Source of the DNA: Cercophora sp. LCS_1
Taxonomy: Eukaryota > Ascomycota > Sordariomycetes > Sordariales > Lasiosphaeriaceae
NCBI GenBank assembly: GCA_036250225.1
Contig: JAPZLL010000007.1
Coordinates: 434,001-498,000 of the forward strand
Direction of reading: 5' to 3'
Length of the DNA: 64,000 bases
The translations under genes and the position numbers were made by a program. Below the pieces are notes generated by a model, which searched no databases, had not been told where the DNA came from, and saw only the letters and a list, made by a program, of their open reading frames with translations. This document shows, in pieces, positions 12,619 to 26,434 of this stretch. How positions within the stretch are numbered: the first letter of the stretch is position 1; every line of letters begins with the position of its first letter.

Positions 12619-13832
12619 TTTGCAAGGTGGGTTATGATACTGGAGTGGGGGTTGATATGGTGTGATTATGGTTGTGTGGTGTTTGGTTATGGTGTTTTGA
12701 TGGCGATGGTGAAGGTTGAAGTTGAGTGTGGCGTTGCGCGTTTGCGAGGCTACCACAGTGCGGTCCCTGGGCGCCAGGGTGGCTTGGGCTTGGGCCAGCC
12801 TGATTTTGGTTGCTGATAAGACGATAAGATAAGATAAGATACACTGCCCCCCTGGCGATGTGGGGCGGATTGGTGGGATGGGCTTTTCCAGAACCTCCCT
12901 CTTCACTGGATGAGAAATGCTTGCATTCTGGTTGGAAAGCAAAATTGCACCTCCCACTCGCCGGGGCGGCTAATTGGCGGCAAGCAACGGGCTTGGAAAC
13001 CAATCATGGAGCGTTGGGCCGGTCTCAGCGGTCCGCAGCCTTGCCGCCGTTCGCCGCAAATCGGACGATCTCTCATGCGGTGGCGTGGAACGCCGGGTTG
13101 GTTGCCTCAAACACCAAGGCCCGGATATAACTCTTGTCACCAGAGACAGTGCAGCTTTGGGCTCACGTGCGCTCTTTGGGTCCTGATGGTTGTGCCTAGG
13201 CGTCTAGACTACAACGTGCAGCACAAAACGTAAATCTCGTCCGGTGATTGATGGACCACGAAAAAGCAGAAGCAGGGAATATGCCGACCCAGGGTCTGCC
13301 AAGAAGACAGGAGAAGCAAATTGTGGGGTTGCACACGGCGCTTTGCGCTTGTTTGCCTTGCTCTGGATCCCGAAATCTCGCGCGCGCTCTGCTGAACTCT
13401 TTTGAAAGCCCAACTCGTTTCTTTTCTCAGCATTTGTAATATCTCTCTGAGTGGTGCAAGACAGTCGTTTTGTTCCCGTGGTTGTTGGGCTTGGAAACGA
13501 CCGATCTCGCTCGCTCCCGCCTCCTGCTGCCGCACGCGATCCCAATTTCTGCCCTGCCTCCTACCCGTCCGTCTCCTGCCTTGCGCATTGTGCTTTCTTA
13601 GCCTCGTTTGCAGCCCTCAATTTTTGCCTCTATGACTCTTCTCTACTGATTGGAATCACAAGGCATCTTTTTTTGTATATAGCAGGCTGGCAACGCTGAC
13701 CATACTCGTTCTGTTGGTTTTTTTGCCCCAACTGATACCCCTCTATTTTGTTCTCCCAACTCGAATCGAATTGTTAGCAACACAACCGTTGCGCAAACCA
13801 ATCACCGCAACTAAAGACTACCGGCCGCAAAC
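12619..13832. other. Divergent promoter region (DUF1168 gene / histidine phosphatase gene)
   Basis: No convincing gene. It holds a tight cluster of GATAAG motifs near the DUF1168 side and a pyrimidine-rich leader (13380-13740) before the phosphatase start. Confidence 0.5.
12815..12841. promoter_or_regulatory. Cluster of GATAAG motifs (candidate GATA-factor sites)
   Basis: GATAAG occurs at 12815-12820, 12823-12828, 12828-12833 and 12833-12838, ending in a further GATA. This lies about 200 bp upstream of the DUF1168 start and about 1 kb upstream of the phosphatase gene. In fungi such sites bind zinc-finger GATA factors (nitrogen, iron or light control). The run is also a simple 5-bp repeat, so chance expansion is possible. 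Confidence 0.5.
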
Positions 13833-15710
13833 ATGGGGAGGCCACGGCTTATCATTGTCATCAGACATGCCCAATCCGAGGGTAACCGTATGTTGTGCAC
13901 TTTGCTTCGGAGAGAATTTATATGAGTGGTAGGACTAACCCCGCCTGTTGTCCAACAGGGAACCGAGACATCCACCAAACGGTACCCGACCACCGCGTCA
14001 AGTTGACGTCGGATGGGTGGCAGCAAGCGTACGAGGCCGGCCGCCGGCTACGAAAGCTCCTCCGGGCGGATGATACGCTGCACTTCTTTACGAGCCCGTA
14101 CCGGCGCACGCGCGAGACCACCGAGGGCATCCTGGCCACGCTGACCAGCGACGAGCCCGAGCCCAGCCCGTTCAAGCGCAACTGCATCAAGGTGTACGAG
14201 GAGCCGCGTCTGCGCGAGCAGGACTTTGGCAACTTCCAGCCATGCAGCGCCGAGATGGAGCGCATGTGGCAAGAGCGCGCCGACTACGGGCACTTTTTCT
14301 ACCGCATTCCCAACGGCGAAAGTGCCGCCGATGCGTACGATCGGGTTAGCGGCTTCAACGAGAGCCTCTGGCGCCAGTTTGGGGAGGACGACTTTGCGAG
14401 CGTCTGCGTACTAGGTAGGTTGAGCACACCCTAAAGGGAGGACTAGGCGCGCTGACAAGTCACGTCTCGCAGTCACCCACGGACTCATGTCACGAGTCTT
14501 TCTCATGAAGTGGTACCATTTTAGCGTTGAATACTTTGAGGACCTGCGCAACGTCAACCACTGCGAGTTTCTCATCATGCGCCGCAACGAGGCTGGCAAG
14601 TACATCCTGCAGAACAAGCTGCGGACATGGTCGGAGCTCAGACGGGAGCGCGCAGCCATCGCGGCCAAGGAAAAGGAGGAAAAGGAAAAGGGTGAGGATA
14701 AGGAGAAGGGGAACGGAACCAGTAAGGACAACTCCACGCTCACGCGCGCCATGTCCAGCTCCAACGTCATCACCCGTCGATGGGGAGGCTGCCCGAATGG
14801 GTGTGACCACGACAAGAACTTCAAGATGCGTCAGACGTTGGCTGACCTCGTGAAGAGCGACAGCATCATCTCTGACAAGGCCGTCAAGCGTGGCACCGGC
14901 AGCGAAAACGGCAGCGGTTCGAGCACCAGCGGCACAGCTACCAACAACGGTACCGCTGAGCCTCCCGCCCACTCGCATACGCAGGGCGTCGCCAACCCGT
15001 CGTTCAATGGTAACGCCAACAGCCACACGGTGCAAACGGGCAGTCAGGCCTCAACGATTGTGAGCCGCAGACCGGCAGCTAAGCGCTTCCAGTCCCAGGG
15101 CGACGAGGCTGCCACGCCGGAACTGGTCCTGCCTGGGCCACAAATCGACGTGACCAAGGCACGTGAGGAAGTTGTTTCGAGTCCAGATGGCACACCCTCG
15201 TTCATCTCAGTTGATGACCGTCTCCGGAACCACATCAAGAGCCCCATGGACCACCACCTACAGCTCCACGTTGGTCGCGACGGCGGCGGCACATACAGCG
15301 GGCACAGCAGTGTGGTGGCAAGTGACGCCGACTCTTCCGAGGATGATGAGCACCGGCGCCATTTGAGCCGGCTCAGCAGCATCAGGGATACCATCAACAG
15401 CAGTCTCTCGCCTTTGAGCGTCGCCGAGGGAAAATCCGGGTTAGCGCCCATACCGATCAAGAACGGCGGAGCTCGTAACCAGAGTCGTATGGGGCGTGGC
15501 GCAAGGGCTAACCGGCTTGGTGATCATCCCCATAGTAGTGACGGGGAGCATGACGCCGATTGCGAGCACGAGCATCATCATGACGACCATGATCATGACC
15601 ACGACGATGATGGTGGCGAGTTGTCAAGGACATTGACGGATGAGGCAGATGATGCCTTGCTGAAGAGGATTGAGAAGGAAGAAAAGAGTGTCCACGGTAG
15701 TGTTTATTAA
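13833..15710 (+). CDS. Histidine-phosphatase superfamily (phosphoglycerate-mutase-like) protein with His/Asp-rich tail
   Basis: Three exons (13833-13887, 13959-14414, 14473-15710) join to 582 residues. The catalytic half carries all branch-1 hallmarks: RHAQSEGN with the phosphorylated His, TSPYRRTRET with the phosphate-binding Arg, LREQDFGN, and VTHGL with the second His. An Arg-Asn-Arg-Asp-Ile-His-Gln stretch after the first motif fits fungal relatives and decides the first donor (GTATGT at 13888). The first motif has RHA instead of the common RHG, which is frequent in this fungal group. The C-terminal half is disordered: a Glu/Lys coiled stretch, then Ser/Thr/Asn-rich sequence, then an extreme His/Asp run near residues 525-555. 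Substrate is unknown; budding-yeast Det1-type proteins are the nearest family I can name. It is probably a phosphatase rather than a glycolytic mutase. Confidence 0.92.
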
Positions 15711-18700
15711 GTGGCGATGAGAGTTTTTTGTTTCTGAGAAGCAAATGGAGAGTGCATGGCGGTTTAGCGTTGTCCTTTTTTTTCCCCTTTATTCTGCGGG
15801 ATATAGCACGCATGATGAGAAACGGCCGACAGAAGATATATGGAAAGCCCAGACCTTTCAAGAGGTTTACATATGGGCAAAGGTTGGGGATATACCATGC
15901 GCATAGATTGTAACATGCAGCGATAGAAGTACGATCCAGGCGTTGGCGGCTTTTTGTTAGGGAAGTTTGACACATATCCCAATCGAGGTTGATGTTGCTC
16001 TATGAAAACTTGTTGCTTCCCAGCATTGCGTGCTTCAAAGGGTGTAGTGTTCAGGTCCTATGTAAAAACAACACGGTCTTGTGCATCTCGTAGTTCTCCT
16101 TGGTTGTAAGGGAATTATCGAGACTCGAACGATGTGATCGATATTCCTCTAGAAAATTGTATGGCGAAGTTCCGCCTGGTCGAGAATGGAGACGATGTCT
16201 GGCCGTTCTTATCAATCCTCTTACCCTCTACTCCTTTGAGCCACAGGATATCTTGTCTCCGGTTCATCTCGTCATAAAATGGTTTGGTGGGTCATACCTC
16301 AAGACGGATTGTTCAGGTCGTGCCCTCCAAACCTCCGCTGTAAATCTCATCTCCCGTTTCACCGCGTGATGATTGGGTGGGCCATGATTCAAGGTGGGCT
16401 TTCTAAGCATCACGTTGAAGCCTCCGTGGAATATCCTGTCTCTGGTTTTCCTCAAGTCGTGGTGTTGTGATTTGGCAAGACCAGCCATTTAGGAACTGCC
16501 GTGGCAGGTAGGTGACGAAACGAAACGCACATCAAATAGGGTAGGGTTTCAATCATCACGGGCTTGAAAAGAACGCTGGGTCAAGTTTCGCAGGACGTGC
16601 TATCCCGTGTCACGTTCTGGTTTGGCCGGTACGGCCAGCGGAGGTGTTAACTGTCGGTCTCTTCTATGCTCGAATGTCATGGTCCGGCCATCTTTCGATG
16701 CAGACGAGGTCATGGAATGTACATGTGTGATCGTTTCCTTCGGTGCCGGATTCGAGTCACGTAATGGCATTTACATGTGTAAGGCATGGGCCCTCTTCAA
16801 GACAGAGAAGCAGCAAAGATGGGCATCTGCCTTGGGTCTCGAGCTGTTTCATGCTGTGAGAGGGGACAGTATTCACGCAGAGCTGGAGACGCGGCGCTAC
16901 AAACAGGGTGGGATGTCTAGAGTGTCATTTTTGGTAGATCAGACATGAGATCGAGTCTTCACTGTGTCTCGAGGGTTCTTCATGAGCTTGTGGCAAAAGA
17001 ACAGATCTAAACAAGCCCGGGGGTGTAGAGGGTGTTGGTTGTCACAACCATGACAGATGGATTCCACAAGCTAGGCGGTCGTGTGGCTAGGCTGTTGAAA
17101 CGATCGCAGTCAAATGCAACCGCAGATGTGACAGGTCTGATCCATTTGATGATGGTCATTGCCACTGGAAGCACGATCGGGCTGTCTCAACATACACCCC
17201 CTCATCGCCAACATCATCAGCACCTGCACCCACCGCCGCAGTGGGTTTTGATCACCAGCCATCTGCATTGTCCCCCAAGCTCCCCCAGCCAACAGTCTCT
17301 TGTGCGCCCACGCCGTCACAAACCGTCCCACGCATAGACCAGTGTCGTTGCCCCGAGACAAGAATCAGCAATCGACAGATCAACCGTGCGGAAAGGGTTC
17401 AGCGAAGATCTCGCCATTGGACCTTAGCATCAACGGAAGAGAACCAAGCGGCTAGAGTTGCGGCCTGACAACCTGAGAAAGCAGATCCTGTGCCCATCCC
17501 ACGACAGCAAGTCCACGAGACACCACTAGTCGTTAGTGGACCCCTTATTTCAGCCTCGGAATTGGTGCACATCTCAAATCCCCTCCCCATGATCGGACCT
17601 ATGATGTTTGCCCCCTAGCGGCTCCACGGCAACGAACCAAACAAAAGGCCCATCACACAACCCCAAGAGCCGCAGCGTTCCATCCATTTGCCATTGGGGG
17701 CCATTCAACGGTGCGGCGCCCCAGAAGAACAACAACGTGGCACACATCTCATCCTACCAGTCTCCAAACCGCATTTCACAACGTCTCGACCCAAAAAGAA
17801 AAAAAGAGAGACTGTCACATCCCACCCTTGGACTGTTCGAATGCTAATGTTCTAGACTGCCCTCCTTTTCGCCATTGGCACAAGCCCCCGCAGGGAGTCT
17901 GAGTTCAGGCCGGTCCATCAACGCCATCCCAACCTGCCGTCCAGCCTCAGCTTCTAGTCTTCCGCTCCTCCGGGCCAACGAACACAGGGAAAGCGAGATG
18001 ACGTTGGAAAAAGCAAACTTTTGCACTCGAGAATTGCGCCGTCAGCTCAGGTCTGATAGCATTCTGAGCACGCGCACACCACGCTAAGGCCTCGCATGCT
18101 TCGCACATGGCCGTCATCCCTTGGGTTCAAGCCGGGTGTGCGTGCGTTCAAGCGTGAGGGGTGTCTCCCTAACCAACACCGTCGAAAGGAGAAAAGAAGG
18201 TTACCAATGGCTGAGCGGAGTTGAAAAAAAAAAAGGACGAAATAAACACACCATGAACTCTCAGACCCCACCGGTCTCTCCCGTCCCTACCACACACACG
18301 CCCCGAGGTAACGGGTGGCCATGTCATCATCCCAAATACGAAATCCCCAAACAAGGGAATCACAAGCGAAAGGAAACAGCACCTACATTCCAATCGACGA
18401 GACGGACTCACGGAGATTCGCGAGACAGCGGGATCAACCGTGAGAAATACACAGTATGGAATGTCCATTCCTCGCCTCCTTCACTCGGTCGAGTATCTCC
18501 CAGGTCGGGATCTCGAGTCCGTTGAAGCAAACAACCCCCCACTTTTACAAGCAAGCGCTCCCACGCAAGGGAGAGAGTACCCGTCCCATAACCCGCAAAA
18601 AAAGAGAAAAGAAAAGTGAACCCGTGCTTCTCGAAGGGGAAAGGAAGGGGGGGATTCGTGGTCGTCACCAATCATCACTCTCAAACACTCCAAGACAAGG

Positions 18701-18800
18701 GGGCCTTGAGAGATTATTTCACTTTTGGTCAGTCAGGTCGAACCAAGCCGAGTCAAGTCGAGTCGAGGAATGCGTGTCCACGTAGTGTGTCTGGAGTAAG

Positions 18801-18818
18801 CCAGCCAGCCAGCCAGCC
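18801..18818. repeat. CCAG tetranucleotide repeat
   Basis: Four and a half uninterrupted CCAG units within the gene-poor block. Confidence 0.8.
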
Positions 18819-20333
18819 GCACCAAAGCAAGAAAGCGGGAAGCGCCCACGCAGGCCATCACAGAACCCGGACGGGGGCTCCAATAAGCCAAGCTGACGGA
18901 ACGGCAGCGTGCAGTTTCATCCACACAACGGCCGGCGACCGTAAACCCCCCGTTCCGCGCGCCAGGGAACTGAACGAACCGAAAGTGGGGAGAGAGAGCA
19001 AAGCCATCGGGTTGTCTGGTTGTTGTGCCTCCTCCTTGAATCTCGGCGCCTTCGAAATACATGTTCTCCGGAAAGGGGCTGAACCATCTCGCTGCAGTTT
19101 CCTTCCGGCGTTCATGAGTGAAGTCGGGGTAGCCGTTCTCCCACCATCCTGGTTTGTTGAAAAAAAAAAAAAACAAAAAAAAAACGCAAGACATGTTTTG
19201 TGAAATGTGCAACATCACAAGGCCAAAAAAGGGAGAGACGCTCAACAGCGCAAGCGAGTCGAAACCGCAGCCGGGGTTTGGTCTTTGATCGCGTGGCACA
19301 GCAAGATCGAGAGACGGGGTCTTGCCCCACCACCGTTGAGCCGAAAGCCTCCCCGCCTCGCTACCATCCTGCCGTGCACACACGTCCGGAAGCCCGGGGG
19401 GGTGTGTGTTCACGGAGCCCAAGAGTGGGACAGGTGGGCGACACAAAAGCGGCGTTGCGTTTGGATGTTGAGGCGCGAGGAGCTGAGGTTCCGAGCACCA
19501 AGGGTCGGTTCACCATCTCTTCCATCTCCACCCCCGAGAGACAAAATCTCTCAATCTCTCACTAGAGAGAAAGGACAGGCAGGCAGCTCGTAAGCACCGG
19601 AACGGAATCCCAGACGCCGAACTTCAGGTTTTAGGTCGCCGCGCCGAAACCGTGCAGCCCATTTGGCCCACTTCCCGTCAGCCAGTCGCAGCCTCTGACA
19701 AAGACCAAGCAAGGACCGGAAATGCCGCCGGCTCCAGCCAGTCACGGACACGGAGCTGGCACCGACCGAAAATGGAGAGCCACACGTCTCGGAAGAAGCC
19801 TGATGACGGGGCACTTCAGTGGCCTTGCTGCCGTACCGCTTCTGCCCTGGTCCGCCCGCGCGCGGGGGCTCCGCAACTTGCGTGCCTGGCAGCCGTCGGT
19901 TGGTCAGTCCCTTGGGAGTTGCGGGGCGGGGTGACGGGGGACCACAACGCCGAACTGGCACGGCTCGGCCGACCCCCAAGATGCAAGTTGAAGCAAGCTG
20001 CAGGCGCCCATCAGGTTTTGTTTGCCTTGCCTTGCCTTGCCCTGACACGTTTGCTGGCATGAACTGAGGGGTTTTTCTTTTTTTTGGTGTCTCTCCTCCA
20101 TTCGCTTTTTTTTTTTTCAGCCGATTCCTGACCATGTTGTCCCGAGGGGTGTCCTGAATGTGTGAGTTGAGTTGACTTGTGAGAGCGTGCATGTCGTCAG
20201 TCAGCCTTTCCTGACGGGAAAGAGAAAAAAATGCAATGACGTCTGTAAGTAGTAGCCTCAACTTAACCATGTGGACTTGCAGTTGGACTTGCAGGAAGAA
20301 AAGAAAGATTGCTCGCCGGTTTCCCAATCACCT

Positions 20334-20392
20334 CTTTTTTTTTTTTTTTCTCCTTTTCTTTCCTTTTCTTTCCTTTTCTTCGGTTTTCTGCG
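20334..20392. repeat. Poly-T and TTTTCTTTCC low-complexity tract
   Basis: A T-run passes into about three tandem copies of a 10-bp pyrimidine unit, giving a strong strand asymmetry. Confidence 0.8.
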
Positions 20393-20882
20393 TCTGAGCG
20401 GGAGACAAGAGACACGTAGAGAAACGGAAACAGCACCCGGACTTCTCTTGCGGCACGGCTAGAAGCTGTGAGATTCTTTTTTTGCTTTGCGCTGCTGGGA
20501 AATAAAAACTCTTGATTGCTGCGCTGTGTGCTGTGCCGTTGCGGGGGATGATGACTGAGGGGCACATACCCAAGCGCCGTGAGCGCTGCGCCGCTGGAAG
20601 CATAGAAAATTCTTCTGCTTTGGCAGAACGGACGGGATCCGTCTCAATTGAGAGTTTGGTTCAACCAGAGTCCGACCGCTTTGCTTCATCATCCCATCAA
20701 GGTTTCTCTCTCTCTCTCTCGCGCGCGCCAAGGCGCCGCGCGCGGGCTGGCCGGAGCCTGGAAGCTGCTGGAGTTTGTTCCTTTTTTTTTTTCTTTTTTT
20801 TTTCTTTTCGGTTTCTCTCGTGAGATGACGTCCGTGACATCAAAACAGCCATTGTCATCATGGCGGGGCGATGGATGGATGG

Positions 20883-20903
20883 TTTTTTTTTTTTTTTTTT
20901 TTT
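20883..20903. repeat. Homopolymer T tract
   Basis: A run of 21 T, about 100 bp after another T-rich pyrimidine tract (20781-20815). Confidence 0.85.
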
Positions 20904-22238
20904 GCTAGCCTTGACGCCGGTGTTCACGATTTTTTGAGGGGTCTTGGAGCTCACCCCCCAGCCAAACTGCAATCTGCTGGAAGGTCCGGAAGATCAATCA
21001 ATCGACAAAAATTATCCGAATCGAACCGGGGCATTCCCTGCACCCGTTCAGCCTGGATTATGTAACCCGCTCACAACCTGGCAGGCGATCAGGGCAACCC
21101 CACCACTTGAAGCTGGCCTTGTCATTCGTCCTCCGATAGATGAAGCCCAGTCTTCTGAAACGGGGAAGCCTCTAACAGGAATTGAAAATTTTCTCGGTCA
21201 CGGCTGTGCTCGGCGCTTGACGACACAAATTGCCATTGTATTTGCTCCCGTATGTTTGGGAGCGGCTTGATATTGGACCAACAGGATTTTCTGCAGATCC
21301 CGGTCCCGGGCCCCAACAACAGGGAAAGAGAGTGTGTGACAGAAAGACACAGAAAGTTGAGTGAGTGATGCCATCTCGGGGTGGGGCCAGCCGGGTGTGT
21401 GCACGTCAGTGTGCAAGGAGCAGTTCAGCTTCGGGCTCTTTCTGTAACGTCTCCACCGAATCTGTGTGAATCATAGCTTCCCCATGGTTCTGAAAAGTTT
21501 TCAGGGCAACAAGAGCACTGTGACTCAACCATTCCAGTTGCTGATGCCCACGAGCATGGCACAGGCCACAGGCCACGATGGAAGCTTCGACTCTGTTCCC
21601 CGACTGGTTCGTTCATCTCCCTCGGACGGTAGCTCTCCAGCTCCCTTCAATTTTGGGGAAGTGCAAGGGCCTTCTCTTTGTTTTGCTCTATCCCATTGTG
21701 GGATCAATCCCCTTGTTGACTCGAAACATCAACAATCAATTCATCCTTCCTATGGGGATCCTTCCATTCACTCATTGAACCAAGCAAAGTGAGAGAAAGA
21801 GAGCCCTTGACCCCTCACGTCAGCAAACCCCTCCTCTCTTCATGTCCGTAACTGCAAATAAAAAAAAACGTGTCTTATTTGTGCTGGAACTCCGATACTA
21901 TGGATAGTCCTAGGCAAAATGCGAAACAGAGACTATGCCGGGCCATGGCGGAGTTCAGCCCAGCCAGCCAGCCGGAAGCATTGACAATGGTGGCTGTTGA
22001 CAGCTCAAAGCTCTCTCCAAGTTCCTCACACCACCAGGCTCGATGAAATCCCTATCCCTACCTCTCTTCTCGCCTTCCTCCGCAAGGATGGGCCCATATT
22101 CACAGTGCCATACACTGTTCACCCCCCTCCCCCTCCCCGTCCCTTCACTAGGTAGACACGGCCCTCTTCCTGGTCAGCCTGCTCCGTGCGAGAAGAAAAA
22201 AAGTGACAACACATCATCCCTTTACTCCACCATGACTC

Positions 22239-22260
22239 TTTTTTTTTTTTTTTTTTTTTT
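22239..22260. repeat. Homopolymer T tract
   Basis: A run of 22 T. Its length is liable to sequencing error. Confidence 0.85.
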
Positions 22261-25200
22261 AATTCGCCAACTCATCAAATGAGAATCTAGCTTGTCACCA
22301 CGCCCTTTCAACTCGGCCTTGCTTGCAAGCGAACAATGTGTTGAGGTCCCGGTTCCAGGTCGGAAAATCGGCTGTGTTTCAACACCGACAAGCTCCCCCC
22401 TCCCAAAAAAAACCCCCGATGATGACATCAAACGAAAAAAAAAACCCCACCTCTATCCAGCAATGCAATTTTACGTAAGGAAATATCCAGACCGGGAGAA
22501 TTGCAACAAGAAACAAGCATTCCGCCCTCTTTGCAAAGGTCAGATTTGTGAGACGATAATGCAGTAAAACGCGCTCATCGGTTCATTTCATGACCGTCCA
22601 TGCTGGCCTGTTTGGTGGATGAGAAACTCCCCAGTTGCAACGCAATGTCACCAACAGGCTGCCTCTCCATCCCGCGCCACGCCCCATCGGCAGATGATCT
22701 TTTATAAATGTATCCAAAATTAAGGTTGCATATTATCATTATAATAACATTGGCAAAACAATGTCGGAAATGGAAGGGTCCTTCCTGCAGGACACGTGTG
22801 TTGTTGTGTTATGACTGGAAACCCAACGATGGTAAACGATTGGATCGGTATATATATATACAAGATTTTTTTGGGGGTGAGATTCGCGGGGATCGAACAT
22901 GCTGCTGCTGCGGAATTCGGTGGTTGGCCGCTCGGTGTATGCGGGATCAACGGGATATGGAGGACTGGAACTGGATTGGGAGGAAGGGAAAAGCTCGGGG
23001 AAGGGAAGCGAACCGCGGGCTACGAGCCGGAGCGGGATGCAACAGTATCGGACGGCACAGGGCAGGGCGAGGGCCGGGCAGGGCAGTGTGGGCGCGGCGA
23101 CCAAAGGAGTAACGGCGCGGGTGGCACTGAGCGGGGAGGTTTACAAGAAATTATCTTCTCTTCAAACTGGCCACGGTGAATTGCGTGCTTGGTTGCGAAT
23201 ATTTGTTGGTTTCTGTTGTTCTCGATATGTGCCCTTGCCAATCGGCTTTTTTTTGTTCCCCTTCCTCCGTTCTTTTTGCCTACTTGCTTCTTTTGTTGTT
23301 GTGCGAGGGGGTGAAGTGATCGAAAACCAGATCAAAAAACCGGGGATTCCGTTGCCTCCAGGGTCTCCGCGTTGTTGTTCGATGACGAAGCCGTGTGTTT
23401 CAGAACACGCTTTTCAGAGGAACGGTACGGATGCCATGCCGCGGACCAGTCCCGTCACTTTGTTGTGGTGCCCAGGCCACTCCCCCCGCTCTCCACAATT
23501 AAAACAACTCGGCCCAGTTTTGTAACAAGACAGGAAGGGAGGTGACTGTACAGCATCATGCCCCGTCCCTCCACTGTTGTGCTTGTTCTCTGTGTAAAAC
23601 TTGACCCCCACCGACCAGACACGACGGGGGGAGGGATACAGAGAAGGTGTGTGGTGGATCGATGGATGGTTATGGTCTGATCCGAAGCAGCACAAATGAG
23701 CAAATCTCCATTGCTGCCGTGACAGCGGAACGGTGGAGAATGGCAGCGCAGCAGAGCATGCTGCTGCTGCCGTGGCCGGAAAAGACTGAGCAAACTCTTT
23801 GCAAAGATGGCGTGTTTCTCTCCAACAATTTTAGCCGTCTGGGTCTGGTTGGCCATAGCCGGAGTATATCGATCCACGGAAAGCTCCGCTTCTGGGGCGA
23901 CGTGTGCAGCCGTACCGCGGGTGCAATTGTAGTGCCCCCCTTTTGCCAAAGAACCACGTCTATACCGGTCTCACGGCAGCCTCGCTGCCCTCACGGGCCT
24001 ATCCCGGCGCGGACGGGACCCGCAAGCGGGGGGGACAGAGCTAGTAGCAGCAGTTGGCACTGCGCACAGCTCTCTGACCAAACAGCCCCAGTTGGAACGG
24101 GGTAGGTCTAGAATGGTATCCATCCACTTCAATGGGCATCTGCCGATGGCGAACTTTCCCCAGACTTTTCTTGGTCGCCCTGGATTTTTTTTGAAGCTTT
24201 TGGGCGGGCCGGCATGGCAGGGAAAGAGCTTGAAGGTTGCAGCGTGAATGGGGGGAAGGGAGGCAACTCTCTAACCCCGTTGCAACAGTTCACATCCCTT
24301 GCTGGTGGATTCCCCAGCATGCAAGCGCAATATTGATCAACGCTAGTTGAAGCGGCTTGAGTTGCCCAAGTTCCGTACAGAGAGCAACGCCGACCGCCAT
24401 TGGCTGCCCATCCCACTGGGGAACAGCTTGGGCTCTGTGTGTCTTGTCTGTTGAGTTCGAGAACCCCTTTGGCCAAGGTAGCACAGCACTGCCGCGACTC
24501 GGTCGAACTCTGTAGGACCCCTAAGAACAACAATCCAGTTCACACACCTGACTTGGGGGAAAATAAAAAAGAAATAGGGCCCTTTCTGTACGTAAATCGG
24601 GTGCTTGGCTGGGCTTGCCCTCAGCTCAGACTCTACTGGGACCCCGTCGAGGTGACAACTGGGCTGCCGAGTGACGACGGGGAAGCTCATCTGCAGCACC
24701 CATTTGGCCACGAAATCCAGCATCCAGTATGCTTAGCTGGATCGTCGGCTCCTTGTTGGGCATTGGCGTCAGTGAGCCATCGGGTCCGTCGGGAGCGTGT
24801 AACGTGGCCCGCGTGGCACTGGTCGTTGGCTCGTTTCCTTTTTGGCGTTTGCCCCATCATGAGTTTTGACTTTTTTCTCGTTCTTATTTCCATAACCAGA
24901 TCCACTTGGACAAGTGGAGGATCGACTCCATTGCAGGGAGCAACCTGTCTCAGTGCATGGCTTCCCCTCCACTCAACGCGCACCTGAGCAATGGCAGCGT
25001 TACTCTACCACGCAGGGGGCGCCAGCTCTCCCAACTCTGGACCAGCCAGCTGCTGTGGAGATGCTGTGTGCCGTGGAAGGAGACTGGACAAGAGAAAAGG
25101 GAAACCTCAGCTTTCCCGTGCCGCGTGTCCCGCAGAGTGTCTCGATTCTCCCTTGATGCTGCATCAAAGGAGGATGACCAAAGGGGTGGGCAACGAGAAA

Positions 25201-26434
25201 AAGAAGGGAGCGATGATGTGTGTGACCTGAGCTCGTTTCCACTTGGCTACAGAACCTGTGCGGTGGGTGTTTGAGTTGGGTTGAACGGGAGGCGAAAAGA
25301 TGGCTTGTCGGTGACGGCGCCTCGTCCAACCACAAGCGCACGGAGCCCAATGCCCCAAACGGCGGTTGATTCCCAATTCTTTGGATGAGCCGTTTGCCAA
25401 CAAAGCGAAGCCGCGACGCCTCAAAACTTAGTTCGGGTCGTTAGCTCAAAGTGCTGGTAGTCCGCTGGTTTTTTGTTCCTTGCAGCAGAGGTGCTGCCGA
25501 CTCTGCCGTCAAAAACGGGTGGGATGACATGATGAAAGAAGGTTGCTTGCGTGCTTGCCGCCTCCTGGAGTCGAGCTAGGGCCGGCACAGACGGGTGGGC
25601 GACGGCAATCGATCTCCGCTAACGTCACTTTGCACTGTGGAGACCTGGGGAAGCGCCTAGACTTTCCACGACACCTGACCCTCTGATGACGACTAGTTGC
25701 TAAGGAATTGGGCCTTCATACACGCCAAGCGGGTCACGATACCAGAGCAGTCTTGAACTTGAGTTTGGGGGGGGTTGGAACATTTCCATTGCTGGCCAGG
25801 CTCTTTGCGAGCCGGTTGATGATATCTGGTACCAGAGTCCTGTGGCCCCAAAAAAAACCCTCTTACACTTCCTCCCAGTCATACAGATTCCTGTTTCGTG
25901 GCATGATCATCAAGTACCAAACAAACTTTCTCTGAACACACACAGGGCGCTAAGAGTGCCCTCGGTCCAACGCCGTTCCCAAGATTCCATCCTGATCAAA
26001 CCATTCCAAAACAAATCTGAGCCTGCCTTGCCCCCGAAAAAAAAAACCATGACCGTCCTCCGACCGTCCGTATGCAGATGCTTTGCTGAACAGAAAAGCA
26101 GAACAAGTATCCCAATAGTGTATCATAGTACACGGTATCTTTCGCCGTACCCAATGTGAGCGTACGCCTCTTCCAGTACCAAAACAGATAAGAAAACAGT
26201 AAAAACAGATCCTGTCCAATTGTGACCAAACTTTTTATAATGCTGTGCTCCTGTGTATGCCCTTTTTTGTTACAACAAACTGATAAAAACAAACGAAATG
26301 GGATGTGACTGAGTCGTGTGATGGTTGCGTCGTTCTATGAACCGTAATCGAGTGAGGTGGGGTATATGGTATATCGCTGAGCGGGGGCATAAAGAGTAAA
26401 CTCGAGTTCGATGTGTCATTGTGCTTGTCGCTTC

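Larger units (their letters stand above)
15711..26434. other. Gene-poor intergenic block 3' of the phosphatase and 3' of the Ecl1-family gene
   Basis: About 10.7 kb between two convergent genes. All ORFs here are short, overlap each other on both strands and show low-complexity or incoherent protein sequence. Homopolymer and microsatellite tracts are dense between 18.2 and 22.4 kb. GC content does not drop as in RIP-mutated repeats, and no transposon protein is visible. Untranslated RNA could be encoded here, but nothing in the sequence proves it. Confidence 0.55.

Noticed and set aside
18616..19203. 195-codon plus-strand ORF
   Set aside because: Incoherent composition and a tail that is only a poly-A artefact (KKKKQKKN).
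19551..20327. 258-codon minus-strand ORF
   Set aside because: Low-complexity N-terminus from T/A tracts, no motif, and strong competing frames on both strands.
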